A stretch of DNA of 64,000 nt, from contig NZ_JAHCKK010000002.1 of the NCBI RefSeq assembly GCF_026125825.1, positions 1 through 64,000 of the forward strand, written 5' to 3'. Both the position numbers and the translations under genes were made by a program. Below the pieces are notes generated by a model, which made no database searches, had not been told where the DNA came from, and worked only from the letters and a program-made list of their open reading frames with translations. Source of the stretch: Hydrogenophaga sp. GTDB lineage: Bacteria; Pseudomonadota; Gammaproteobacteria; Burkholderiales; Burkholderiaceae_C. This document shows, one piece after another, positions 28,055-36,248 of this stretch; positions within the stretch are counted from its first letter, which is position 1; each line of letters opens with the position of its first letter.

Positions 28055-28731
28055 GAAACATCAAAAATCAGATTGTTTTCAAAGGCATATTTGTCCTTGG
28101 CTTGATTTTCTCGGCCGCGGCATGGGGCAGCTCGTTTGACGACTTCTTCATCGCGGTCGCGAAGGACGACGTGGCCACGGTGCGCCAGCTCGCACAGCGC
28201 GGCTTTGACCTGAACACGCGCAATGCCCAGGGCGAACACGCCCTGTTCCTGGCGATTCGAGGCGACGCGCCACAGGTGACCGACTTCCTGCTGGGGCAGG
28301 GCAAGGTGGACGTGGAGGCGCGCACCGGCAAGGATGAGACTCCCCTGATGATCGCGGCGATCAAGGGCCAGCTGGATCTGGCCCGTCGGCTGATCGAGCG
28401 CAAGGCCGAGGTCAACAAACCCGGCTGGACACCCTTGCACTACGCAGCCAGCCATGCGGGTGACAACAGCACAGCCATGGTGCGCCTGCTGCTCGAGCAC
28501 CATGCCTACATCGACGCCGAGTCGCCGAACAAGACCACCCCCCTCATGATGGCCGCCCAGTACGGCACGGCAGGGGTGGTCAAGCTCTTGCTGGAAGAGG
28601 GGGCCGACCCCCTGCTCAAGAACGAGCGCGGACTCACCGCGATTGATTTTGCGAGGCAGGCCAATCGGCAGGCATCCGCCGATATCATTGCCGCCTTTGT
28701 GCGCGCCCAACAGCCCAGGGGCAAATGGTGA
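28051..28731 (+). CDS. Exported ankyrin-repeat protein
   Basis: A 226-residue protein with a signal peptide: basic start MRNIKNQ, hydrophobic core, and likely cleavage after SAAAWG. Four to five ankyrin repeats follow (for example DETPLMIAAIKGQLDLARRL, WTPLHYAASHAGD and KTTPLMMAAQYGTAGVVKLL). It is therefore probably a periplasmic protein-protein interaction module. The first 60 bases are distinctly AT-rich compared with neighbours. It is translationally coupled to tatD. No enzymatic domain and no partner can be named. Confidence 0.88.
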   Translation: MRNIKNQIVFKGIFVLGLIFSAAAWGSSFDDFFIAVAKDDVATVRQLAQRGFDLNTRNAQGEHALFLAIRGDAPQVTDFLLGQGKVDVEARTGKDETPLMIAAIKGQLDLARRLIERKAEVNKPGWTPLHYAASHAGDNSTAMVRLLLEHHAYIDAESPNKTTPLMMAAQYGTAGVVKLLLEEGADPLLKNERGLTAIDFARQANRQASADIIAAFVRAQQPRGKW

Positions 28732-28735
28732 GGCC

Positions 28736-28758
28736 AGGCCTGCGACCCGCAGGCCTTT
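28736..28758 (+). terminator. Probable intrinsic terminator after the ankyrin gene
   Basis: A perfect 9-bp inverted repeat (AGGCCTGCG, loop ACC, CGCAGGCCT) begins five bases after the ankyrin stop. The T-run is short (TTT then GG), so termination may be partial. Confidence 0.55.
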
Positions 28759-28852
28759 GGTCGATCAGGCCTGGAGTAGGTGTAACCCACATGCGCCAAA
28801 CGGCGTGGCCGCATCAAAATCGCCCCCGACATCCACATATTGAGGAGACGCC

Positions 28853-29341
28853 GTGAAATTGGCAAGCCAAAAAGACTTTTTCTCTGGACTCATGTTCACC
28901 ATCGTTGGCATCACGTTTGCCATCGGAGCGACCAACTTCACCGTTGGCAGCGCGGCGCGCATGGGCCCAGGCTACTTCCCCCTCTTGCTGGGCATCGTGC
29001 TGGCGGGGCTGGGCGTGATCGTGACCTTGCAGTCGTTCAAGAGCAAGGCCGTCGATGGTGATCCCATCGGCAGCGTCGCCTGGCGGCCGCTGGGCTTCAT
29101 CATCGGTGCCAACCTGGCATTCGGCATCCTGCTCGTGGGCTTGCCGAGCGTGGGCCTCCCTGCCTTCGGCCTCATCGTCGCGATTTACGCACTGGTCATC
29201 ATCGCCGGCTACGCGCGCCCCAATTCCAGCCTCAAGGAGTCGGTGATCCTGGCGACCATCCTGGCCGTCGGCAGCTACGGCGCCTTTGTCTACGCATTGA
29301 ATCTGCAGTTCCCGGTGTGGCCTGCGTTCCTGACCGCCTGA
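28853..29341 (+). CDS. tctB: Tripartite tricarboxylate transporter, TctB small membrane subunit
   Basis: A 162-residue inner-membrane protein with four predicted hydrophobic segments. The N-terminus QKDFFSGLMFTIVGITFAIG and RMGPGYFPLLLG are typical of TctB. The start is GTG with TGAGGAGA at good spacing. TctB works with the large TctA subunit, which follows after 16 bases, and with a periplasmic binding protein of the TctC/Bug type. No tctC gene is present in this window. Substrate (citrate or other carboxylate) cannot be inferred. Confidence 0.9.
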   Translation: MKLASQKDFFSGLMFTIVGITFAIGATNFTVGSAARMGPGYFPLLLGIVLAGLGVIVTLQSFKSKAVDGDPIGSVAWRPLGFIIGANLAFGILLVGLPSVGLPAFGLIVAIYALVIIAGYARPNSSLKESVILATILAVGSYGAFVYALNLQFPVWPAFLTA

Positions 29342-29357
29342 TCCGGAGACACTTTTC

Positions 29358-30869
29358 ATGGAACTTTTTGACCATCTGGCGCTGGGCTTCGGCGTCGCCT
29401 TCACCTTCCAGAACATCCTGTACGCCCTGGTGGGTTGCCTTCTAGGCACCCTGATCGGCGTGCTGCCTGGCATCGGCCCGGTCGCCACCATCGCCATGCT
29501 GCTGCCCGCCACCTACGGCCTGCCGCCTGTGGCCGCGCTGATCATGCTGGCCGGCATCTACTACGGCGCGCAGTACGGCGGCTCCACCACCGCCATCCTG
29601 GTCAACCTGCCGGGCGAGTCGTCTTCGGTGGTGACCGTGATCGACGGCCACCAGATGGCGAAGAAGGGCCGGGCTGGCCCCGCGCTGGCGGCCGCCGGCC
29701 TGGGCTCGTTCTTCGCAGGTTGCGTGGGCACCCTGGTGCTCGCCGCCTTCGCGCCGCCCCTGACGGAAGTGGCCCTGAGCTTTGGCCCTGCCGAGTATTT
29801 CTCGCTCATGATCGTGGGCCTGATCGGCGCCGTGGTGCTGGCATCGGGTTCGCTCGTCAAGGCCCTGGCCATGATCGTGCTGGGCCTGCTGCTCGGCCTG
29901 GTGGGCACCGACGTGAACTCGGGCGTGGCCCGCTTCAGCTTCGATGTGCCTGAGCTCACCGACGGCATCAGCTTCGTCGTGATCGCCATGGGTGTGTTCG
30001 GCTACGGCGAAATCATCCACAACCTCTCCCACCCGGAAGGCGAGCGCCAGGTCTTCACCGACAAGGTGCACGGCCTGATGCCGACCAAGGAAGACTTCAA
30101 GCACATGCTGCCGGCCGTCCTGCGCGGCACGGCGCTGGGCTCGGCGCTGGGTATCCTGCCCGGCGGCGGTGCGCTGCTGTCGGCCTTCGCCGCCTACACG
30201 ATCGAGAAGAAGGTCAAGCTCAAGCCCGGTGAGATTCCGTTCGGCAAGGGCAACATCCGCGGCGTGGCAGGCCCCGAGTCGGCCAACAACGCCGGTGCGC
30301 AGACCTCGTTCATCCCGCTGCTGACGCTGGGCATTCCGCCCAACGCCGTGATGGCGCTGATGGTCGGTGCCATGACCATCCACAACATCCAGCCGGGCCC
30401 GCAGGTCATGACCAGCAACCCCGAGCTGTTCTGGGGCCTGATCGCCTCCATGTGGATCGGCAACGCCATGCTGATCATCCTGAACCTGCCGCTGATCGGC
30501 ATGTGGATCAAGCTGCTGGCTGTGCCATACCGCTGGCTGTTCCCGGCCATCGTGCTGTTCTGCGCGATCGGTGTGTACTCGACCAACAACAACAGCTTCG
30601 ACATCTGGATGGTGGCGCTGTTCGGCGTGATCGGCTACATCTTCATCAAGCTCGGCTGCGAGCCGGCGCCTTTGCTGCTGGGCTTCATCCTCGGCCCGAT
30701 GATGGAAGAGTACCTGCGCCGCGCCTTGCTCATCTCGCGTGGCGACTGGTCGGTGTTCGTGACGCGGCCGATCTCCGCCTCCTTGCTGGCCGTGGCCGTG
30801 GCCTTGCTGCTCATCGTGCTCCTGCCGTCCATCAAGAAGAAGCGCGAAGAAGCCTTCGTCGAGGACTGA
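29358..30869 (+). CDS. tctA: Tripartite tricarboxylate transporter, TctA large permease subunit
   Basis: A 503-residue membrane permease with 11-12 segments. GVLPGIGPVATIAMLLPATY and YYGAQYGGSTTAILVNLPGE are the first glycine-rich TctA signature, and GVAGPESANNAGAQTSFIPL is the second. Length is normal. It couples carboxylate uptake to a cation gradient with TctB and an external binding protein. The gene ends just before a strong terminator, so the operon is tctBA only. Confidence 0.94.
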   Translation: MELFDHLALGFGVAFTFQNILYALVGCLLGTLIGVLPGIGPVATIAMLLPATYGLPPVAALIMLAGIYYGAQYGGSTTAILVNLPGESSSVVTVIDGHQMAKKGRAGPALAAAGLGSFFAGCVGTLVLAAFAPPLTEVALSFGPAEYFSLMIVGLIGAVVLASGSLVKALAMIVLGLLLGLVGTDVNSGVARFSFDVPELTDGISFVVIAMGVFGYGEIIHNLSHPEGERQVFTDKVHGLMPTKEDFKHMLPAVLRGTALGSALGILPGGGALLSAFAAYTIEKKVKLKPGEIPFGKGNIRGVAGPESANNAGAQTSFIPLLTLGIPPNAVMALMVGAMTIHNIQPGPQVMTSNPELFWGLIASMWIGNAMLIILNLPLIGMWIKLLAVPYRWLFPAIVLFCAIGVYSTNNNSFDIWMVALFGVIGYIFIKLGCEPAPLLLGFILGPMMEEYLRRALLISRGDWSVFVTRPISASLLAVAVALLLIVLLPSIKKKREEAFVED

Positions 30870-30901
30870 AACACCGGGCGCCTTGCGCGCCCAACGCCTT
30901 C

Positions 30902-30938
30902 AAAGCCCGGGCTGCTGCACAGCGGCCCGGGCTTTTTT
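30902..30938 (+). terminator. Intrinsic terminator of tctBA
   Basis: The arms GCCCGGGC (30905-30912) and GCCCGGGC (30925-30932) are self-complementary, extended by AAA/TTT pairs, and followed by six Ts. This is a textbook rho-independent terminator, about 33 bases after the tctA stop. Confidence 0.92.
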
Positions 30939-31032
30939 CATGGCCCGGCATTCGATCGGAGGGGGGCAGCGGATACTGCGATCGGCTGAACAAGAGTCTT
31001 TCAAAATCAACGCATTTTTCAGAGAATTCGGG

Positions 31033-31060
31033 ATCGCTGTATATACTTGGATATTGCGAT
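31033..31060 (+). promoter_or_regulatory. Probable ModE operator upstream of modA
   Basis: Imperfect palindrome ATCGCTGTATAT-(ACTTGG)-ATATTGCGAT, 23 bases before the modA start. It resembles the ModE box (CGNTATAT and its complement around a short spacer) that represses mod operons when molybdate is bound. The surrounding 60 bases are unusually AT-rich. The modE gene lies in the same operon, so the assignment is well supported by context. Confidence 0.75.
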
Positions 31061-31083
31061 TCATCCTCCTGCATGAGATGCCC

Positions 31084-31839
31084 ATGAAACCCTTCGCCTC
31101 CCGCGCTGTGGCCTTCGCTCTGGCCGCCGGCTTTGCCATGGCTTCGCAGGCCGCCGACGTCACGGTGTCGGCCGCGGCCAGCCTGACCAACGCCTTTCGC
31201 GACATTGCGCCCCTGTTCGAATCGGCGCATCCGGGCACCAAGGTGCGGCTGAACTTCGCCGCTTCGGGTGCCTTGCTGCAGCAGATCGCCAAGGGCGCAC
31301 CGGCCGATGTCTTTGCCAGCGCCGACCAGGACACCATGGACCAGGCGCAAAGCCAGGGCCTCGTGAAGGCAGCGCAGCGCCGCAACTTCGTGTCCAACGC
31401 GCTCGTGGTCATCGTGCCCCAGGCCAGCGCCAACGTGCCGAAATCGGTCCGTGATCTGACGCAGCCCGCCTATGCCCGGATCGCGGTGGGCCTACCCGCC
31501 AGCGTGCCGGTGGGCCGCTATACCAAGAGCGTGCTCGAAGCGGCCAAGCTGTGGGGCGAGATCGAACCCAAGATGATCGGGGCCACCAACGTGCGCCAGG
31601 CGCTTGACTACGTGGCGCGAGGGGAGGTCGACGCCGGCTTCGTCTACTCGACGGACGCCGCCCTCCTGCAGGACAAGGTGAGGGTTGCCCTGACCGTGCC
31701 GACACCCCAACCCATCCTGTACCCCGTGGCGCCGCTGCCAGCCGGCCCGAACGCGGCGCTGGGTGCGAAGTTCGTGGACTTCCTCTTCACGCCGCCAGCC
31801 CAGGCCATCCTCGGCAAGTACGGCTTTGGCAAGCCCTGA
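31084..31839 (+). CDS. modA: Molybdate ABC transporter periplasmic binding protein
   Basis: A 251-residue periplasmic protein with a signal peptide ending near MASQA-AD. VSAAASLTNAFRDIAPLFE, FAASGALLQQIAKGAPADVF and the late VYSTDAAL segment are the ModA ligand-binding regions for the molybdate/tungstate oxyanion. I chose the ATG at 31084 because a basic residue follows at once; 31078 is an alternative two codons earlier. First gene of modABC-modE, preceded by a probable ModE operator. Confidence 0.94.
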   Translation: MKPFASRAVAFALAAGFAMASQAADVTVSAAASLTNAFRDIAPLFESAHPGTKVRLNFAASGALLQQIAKGAPADVFASADQDTMDQAQSQGLVKAAQRRNFVSNALVVIVPQASANVPKSVRDLTQPAYARIAVGLPASVPVGRYTKSVLEAAKLWGEIEPKMIGATNVRQALDYVARGEVDAGFVYSTDAALLQDKVRVALTVPTPQPILYPVAPLPAGPNAALGAKFVDFLFTPPAQAILGKYGFGKP

Positions 31840-31860
31840 ATTCGGGCATCGGAACCTGCC

Positions 31861-32535
31861 ATGGCCGAAGCCTGGATCCCCCTCGCGCTCACCCTCAAGG
31901 TGGCGGGCTGGGCCACCGCCATCAACCTGTTGCTCGGCGTGGGGGTGGGCTTTGCGCTGGCGCGTTGGCGCTTCCCCGGCCGCGAGGTGGTGGATGCCGC
32001 GCTGACGCTGCCCATGGTGATGCCGCCCACGGTGCTTGGTTACTACCTGCTGGTGGTCATTGGTACCCAGGGTGTGCTGGGCGCCTGGCTGCTCGAACAC
32101 TTCGGCCTGCGCCTGATCTTCACGGTGCCGGCGGCGATCATCGCTGCCACCATCGTGTCTTTCCCCCTGGTGTTCAAGGCCGCGCGCGCGGCGTTCGAAA
32201 CCGTGGACCCGCAGCTCGAAGATGCGGCCCGAACCCTCGGCGTGAACGAGTGGGCCGTGTTTTTCCGTGTGTCGTTGCCCCTGGCCTGGCGCGGGATTCT
32301 GTCGGGCCTGCTGCTGTCCTTCGCGCGGGCGCTGGGTGAGTTCGGCGCCACGCTGATGGTGGCCGGCAGCATTGCGGGCAAGACGCAGACCCTGTCCATC
32401 GCTGTCTACGAAGCGGTGCAGGCGGGGCAGGATCAGACCGCGAACTTTCTTGTGGCGGTCACGTCGATCACTTGCATGGTGGTGCTGCTGGGCGCGGGCC
32501 GCCTGGTGCCGGGCCGGGTGGCCGCGCGGGCTTGA
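31861..32535 (+). CDS. modB: Molybdate ABC transporter permease
   Basis: A 224-residue inner-membrane permease with five hydrophobic segments. The cytoplasmic EAA loop reads EDAARTLGVNEWAVFFRVSL, and the MPPTVLGYYLLV segment is characteristic of ModB. It forms the channel through which ModA-delivered molybdate passes. It starts 21 bases after modA and ends one base before the modC start, so the operon is tightly packed. Confidence 0.94.
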   Translation: MAEAWIPLALTLKVAGWATAINLLLGVGVGFALARWRFPGREVVDAALTLPMVMPPTVLGYYLLVVIGTQGVLGAWLLEHFGLRLIFTVPAAIIAATIVSFPLVFKAARAAFETVDPQLEDAARTLGVNEWAVFFRVSLPLAWRGILSGLLLSFARALGEFGATLMVAGSIAGKTQTLSIAVYEAVQAGQDQTANFLVAVTSITCMVVLLGAGRLVPGRVAARA

Positions 32536-32536
32536 G

Positions 32537-33319
32537 ATGGACCAGGTCAACCGCCTTGCCCAGGTCGCGGCCGCTGCGGGCCCACCAGGAAACGCCGGCG
32601 CCCAGGCGCCGACCGCCGCCTGGGACGTGCGGCTGCGCAAGCTTCTGCGCCAGGGGGACTCGCGGTTCGAGCTCGACGTGAATTTCCGGACCTCGGCTCA
32701 GCGCGTGGTGATTTTCGGTCCATCCGGGGCCGGCAAGACCCAGACACTGCGCATGATCGCGGGCCTGGGCACGCCAGACGAGGGGAGGGTGGTGGTGGCG
32801 GGGCAGGTGGTCTGCGACACGGCGCGGGGGCTGTTCGCGCCGCCCCAGGCCAGGCGCCTGGCCTACGTGTTCCAGGAGTACGCGCTGTTTCCCCATCTGA
32901 CCGTGGTGCAGAACGTGGCTTTCGCCTTGCGCCGGGGTTGGACGAATCCGGACAAGGCCGTCGAGCACGAGAGCGTGCAGCGCTGGATCTCGGCGTTCCA
33001 GCTCGAATCGGTGGCAGGGCACCACCCGCACCAGATTTCGGGTGGTCAGCGACAGCGCACGGCGTTGGCCCGGGCCCTGGTCACCAACCCGCGCGCCTTG
33101 TTGCTCGACGAACCCTTCGCGGCGCTGGACAAGGGCTTGCGGCAGCATCTCCGCAACGAGCTCAAGGCGCTGCAGATGCAGCTTCAATTGCCCATGCTGC
33201 TGATCACCCACGACGATGACGACGTCGAGTGCCTTGCGCAAGAGGTGATCTGCATGGCGGGCGGCAAGGTCGTCGAGGGCTCGGAGGCCTCGGCCTCCCG
33301 GCAGGAGCGGCCATGGTGA
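32537..33319 (+). CDS. modC: Molybdate ABC transporter ATPase, short form without TOBE domain
   Basis: A 260-residue ABC ATPase. Walker A is FGPSGAGKTQT, the Q-loop is FQEYALFPHLTV, the signature is SGGQRQRTALARAL, Walker B is LLLDEPF, and the switch His is in LLITHDDDD. E. coli ModC is about 350 residues because of a C-terminal TOBE/Mop regulatory domain. This copy stops right after the nucleotide-binding domain, so that domain is absent. Its stop overlaps the modE start by 7 bases. Tandem Mop domains occur in the ModE protein encoded next. Confidence 0.92.
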   Translation: MDQVNRLAQVAAAAGPPGNAGAQAPTAAWDVRLRKLLRQGDSRFELDVNFRTSAQRVVIFGPSGAGKTQTLRMIAGLGTPDEGRVVVAGQVVCDTARGLFAPPQARRLAYVFQEYALFPHLTVVQNVAFALRRGWTNPDKAVEHESVQRWISAFQLESVAGHHPHQISGGQRQRTALARALVTNPRALLLDEPFAALDKGLRQHLRNELKALQMQLQLPMLLITHDDDDVECLAQEVICMAGGKVVEGSEASASRQERPW

Positions 33320-34137
33320 CAAGAAAGCGCAAAGGCGGCGATCGGCTGGACGTGCGCGGATCGATCTGGATCTCGGTGGGAGAAGACAGCCTGGGTGGGC
33401 ATGGCCGCGTGGCCTTGCTCCGCGCCGTCGACCAGCACGGCTCCATCACGCAGGCCGCCAAGGCCTTCGGCATGAGCTACAAGGCCGCCTGGGATGCCAT
33501 CGACCGGATGAACGAGCTCTCCCGCACACCCCTGATCGAGCGCGCCGTCGGCGGCAAAGGCGGTGGGTCGACGCGCCTGACCGAGCACGGGCGAAAGCTG
33601 ATCGAGCGCTACGAGCAGGTGGATGCGATTCACCAGCGCTTTATCGCGCTCCTGGACCAGGGTTCAATGGATCTGGACCAGGAATTTTCCCTTTTGAAGG
33701 TACTGAACATGAAAACCAGCGCGCGCAACCAATGGACGGGAAAAGTCACGGCCGTGCGCTCGGGCGCCGTCAACGACGAGGTCGAAGTGACCTTGCCCGG
33801 CGGGCAGCGGCTCGCCGCCATCATCACCCGGGAGAGCACGCAGGCCCTCGGTCTCAAGACCGAGCAAGCGGTGATCGTGCTGGTGAAAGCCTCGGCCGTG
33901 CTTCTGGCCACCGACCTCGAAGGCGCCAGGATTTCGGCGCGCAATCGCATCCAGGGCAAGGTGCACGCGCTGACGCCGGGCGCGGTCAACGCGGAAGTCA
34001 CGCTCAGAACGGAGGACGGCCTGGAGGTCGTTGCCATCGTCACGCAAGGCGCGGTGGCCGAGCTTGGGCTCGCGGCAGGTACCGGCGTGACGGCGCTGGT
34101 GAAAGCATCCGACGTGATCCTGGCGGTGGCAAGCTGA
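33313..34137 (+). CDS. modE: Molybdate-responsive transcriptional regulator
   Basis: A 274-residue regulator: an N-terminal winged helix of the LysR-like ModE type (GRVALLRAVDQHGSITQAAK, residues about 33-52), then two Mop/TOBE domains starting near SARNQWTGKVTAVRSGAVND and SARNRIQGKVHALTPGAVNA. Molybdate binding at the dimeric Mop pairs makes ModE bind DNA, repressing mod and often activating molybdoenzyme genes. Being last in modABC-modE, it probably autoregulates through the operator at 31033-31060. Confidence 0.93.
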   Translation: MVTRKRKGGDRLDVRGSIWISVGEDSLGGHGRVALLRAVDQHGSITQAAKAFGMSYKAAWDAIDRMNELSRTPLIERAVGGKGGGSTRLTEHGRKLIERYEQVDAIHQRFIALLDQGSMDLDQEFSLLKVLNMKTSARNQWTGKVTAVRSGAVNDEVEVTLPGGQRLAAIITRESTQALGLKTEQAVIVLVKASAVLLATDLEGARISARNRIQGKVHALTPGAVNAEVTLRTEDGLEVVAIVTQGAVAELGLAAGTGVTALVKASDVILAVAS

Positions 34138-34205
34138 TCCTGGCCGCGGAGCCGTCCCCAGTCGAGGCGGTTTTGCCTCAGCGGCCCTGGATGGATATGC
34201 GCCTA

Positions 34206-34223
34206 ATACATTCTACGATGTAT
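34206..34223. repeat. AT-rich inverted repeat between modE and the beta-CASP gene
   Basis: ATACAT-(TCTACG)-ATGTAT is a perfect 6-bp palindrome inside a short AT-rich island (about 34194-34245) in otherwise GC-rich DNA. It is 69 bases after the modE stop and 108 bases before the next start. It could be an operator for an unknown regulator; it is too AT-rich and lacks the T-run of a terminator. Confidence 0.5.
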
Positions 34224-34285
34224 ATTATGTCAAATTCAACAGGTCCACACGCGGTGGCCAACGGCTTGTCCATCTGCCCAGGGAG

Positions 34286-34299
34286 TTGATCAATCGCAA
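34286..34299 (+). promoter_or_regulatory. FNR/FixK-type box upstream of the beta-CASP gene
   Basis: TTGATCAATCGCAA, a perfect left half site (TTGAT) and a one-off right half site (CGCAA, complement TTGCG). A -10-like TACACT lies at 34321-34326, 28.5 bases from the box centre. The implied transcription start falls at or within 2 bases of the ATG, so the mRNA may be leaderless. Confidence 0.55.
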
Positions 34300-34331
34300 C
34301 CCGCCCCGCACCGGGCTTCCTACACTGGGGC

Positions 34332-35687
34332 ATGCAACTCCAGTTCCTGGGTGCCACTGGCACGGTGACCGGCTCCAAGTACCTGCTGCGACACGGCAAG
34401 GCCCGGCTGTTGATCGACTGCGGGCTGTTCCAGGGCTACAAGCAGCTCCGGCTGCGCAACTGGGCCCCTTTGCCGGTTCGACCGTCCCAGATCGACGCGG
34501 TCGTGCTCACGCACGCGCACATCGACCACAGCGGCTACCTTCCTTTGCTGGTCAAACAGGGGTTCCGGGGCCCGGTGTATTGCACCGCCGCCACGCACGA
34601 CCTGTGTCGCATCATGTTGCCCGACAGCGGCGGCCTCCAGGAGGAAGACGCCGAATTCCTCAACCGCCACGGCCTGAGCAAGCATTCGCCGGCGTTGCCC
34701 CTGTACACGAAACGGGATGCGATCCACTGCCTGGAGCAGTTCCGGGCGGTGCGTTGGGGAACCCCCTGGGAGCCCATCCCGGGCGTCAAGGCCAGCCTCT
34801 CGCGCGCCGGCCACATTCCCGGCGCGGCGTCGGTGCTGCTGGACAACGGCGTCTCGTCCCTGCTGTTCTCAGGCGACCTCGGGCGACCCGCCGACGTTCT
34901 CATGCGTGCGCCAGACCCGATCGTGCAGGCGGACCGCCTGGTGGTCGAGTCCACGTACGGCGATCGCCTGCATCCGGTCGTCGATCCGATGGCCCAGTTG
35001 GCGGACGTCATCCAGCGCACCGCGTCGCGCGGCGGCACCCTGGTGGTGCCGGCGTTCGCCGTCGGGCGCGCACAGACGCTCTTGCACATGATTCATGTGC
35101 TGCTGCAGCGCGGCGCGATCCCCCCTCTTCCCGTGTACCTTGACAGCCCGATGGCCCAGGACGCCACCACCGTCTTCGTGCACCACGCGCAGGAGCTGCG
35201 CCTCACGCCCGAGCAGTGCCGCGCGCTGCCCAAGAGCGCCGTCCAGGTGCGATCGCCCGAGGAGTCCCGCGCACTGACGACGCGCGGCGGCCCGATGGTC
35301 ATCATCGCCGGCAGCGGGATGGCCACCGGTGGACGGGTCTTGCATCACATCAAACGGTTCGGGCCCGACAAGCGCAACACGATCCTCTTGACCGGTTTCC
35401 AGGCGGGAGGCACGCGCGGCGCCTCGCTGGCAGGGGGCGCCAAGAGCGTGCGAATCCACGGGGAGGATGTGCCGATCCGTTGCAAGGTCGCGCAGCTGGC
35501 CTGCGCCTCCGCCCACGCGGATGCCGCTGAGATCGAGACCTGGCTGCGCGGGATGAAGACGGCACCGACGGCCACATTCATCACCCATGGCGAGCCGGCG
35601 GCATCCGATGCCATGCGCCAGCGCATCGAACGCGGCCTGGGCTGGAAGGTGTGCATGCCCGACTACCTTGAAACCTACCCGACCTAG
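34332..35687 (+). CDS. MBL-fold beta-CASP RNA metallo-hydrolase
   Basis: A 451-residue two-zinc hydrolase of the metallo-beta-lactamase beta-CASP class. The N-terminus GATGTVTGSKYLL and metal motif THAHIDHSGYLP (motif 2) are typical of the bacterial CPSF/Ysh1-like group. The beta-CASP insert spans about residues 200-350. The segment IIAGSGMATGGRVLHH and final VASAHAD-like histidine motif (CASAHADAAEIETWL) complete the set. The family cleaves RNA. It is transcribed alone, between the mod operon and the DksA-like gene. It could process or degrade RNA during stress, an inference from neighbourhood only. Confidence 0.9.
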   Translation: MQLQFLGATGTVTGSKYLLRHGKARLLIDCGLFQGYKQLRLRNWAPLPVRPSQIDAVVLTHAHIDHSGYLPLLVKQGFRGPVYCTAATHDLCRIMLPDSGGLQEEDAEFLNRHGLSKHSPALPLYTKRDAIHCLEQFRAVRWGTPWEPIPGVKASLSRAGHIPGAASVLLDNGVSSLLFSGDLGRPADVLMRAPDPIVQADRLVVESTYGDRLHPVVDPMAQLADVIQRTASRGGTLVVPAFAVGRAQTLLHMIHVLLQRGAIPPLPVYLDSPMAQDATTVFVHHAQELRLTPEQCRALPKSAVQVRSPEESRALTTRGGPMVIIAGSGMATGGRVLHHIKRFGPDKRNTILLTGFQAGGTRGASLAGGAKSVRIHGEDVPIRCKVAQLACASAHADAAEIETWLRGMKTAPTATFITHGEPAASDAMRQRIERGLGWKVCMPDYLETYPT

Positions 35688-35756
35688 CCCAGCGCGGGGG
35701 CTCGGGCCCCTGGCGCGACACGCGGCGGCGCCCGTTGCCGCTTGCAGGGAACGCGG

Positions 35757-35770
35757 TTGACAAGGATCAA
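35757..35770 (+). promoter_or_regulatory. FNR/FixK-type box upstream of the DksA-like gene
   Basis: TTGACAAGGATCAA matches TTGAY-N4-RTCAA with both half sites good. A -10-like AACAAT at 35793-35798 starts 29.5 bases from the box centre, as expected for a class II activator site at -41.5. It would drive the DksA-like gene and the ABC exporter genes downstream. Confidence 0.72.
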
Positions 35771-35824
35771 AGCCCGCACCGGGCACCGCCCCAACAATGA
35801 GGCCATCCTTTGCGAGGTCTCACC

Positions 35825-36196
35825 ATGAACGCGACAAGAAGCCCCCTGTATCAGCAACTGCTCACGCGTCTGCAGCAGCGCGAAGCCGAACTGCGCGCCC
35901 TGCTCCAAGCCGACGATGCACGCGCCCTGACATCGGCGACGGGTGAGGCCGAAGTCACCGACTTCAAGGAACTTGCGGCGCAAGGCGCCTCCTCGGCCGT
36001 GGAGGACGTGCAGATGGCGCACGCGGCCGATGAGCTGGCGACGGTCCTGGCAGCCCAGCGGCGCCTGGACGATGGCAGCTATGGGTTCTGCGCCGAATGC
36101 GGCGAACCGGTCGCCGAACAGCGACTGCTGGCCATGCCGCAGGCCCTGTATTGCACGGCGTGCCAGGCGCTGCACGAGCATTCCTCGCGCAGCTGA
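35825..36196 (+). CDS. TraR/DksA family zinc-finger protein
   Basis: A 123-residue protein with an N-terminal coiled coil (residues about 5-75) and a C-terminal four-Cys zinc finger ([15 protein letters not shown] followed by CTAC), the DksA/TraR layout. DksA relatives bind in the RNA polymerase secondary channel and modulate initiation with ppGpp. The strict DxxDxA acidic tip of DksA is not evident, so activity may differ. The next gene starts about 50 bases later on the same strand, so it probably heads the operon that includes the ABC exporter. Confidence 0.87.
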   Translation: MNATRSPLYQQLLTRLQQREAELRALLQADDARALTSATGEAEVTDFKELAAQGASSAVEDVQMAHAADELATVLAAQRRLDDGSYGFCAECGEPVAEQRLLAMPQALYCTACQALHEHSSRS

Positions 36197-36248
36197 CCCG
36201 GCCGGGAGCTCCGTGGCACTGGCGCAGAACCGTGCTTGCGAGGATCCG

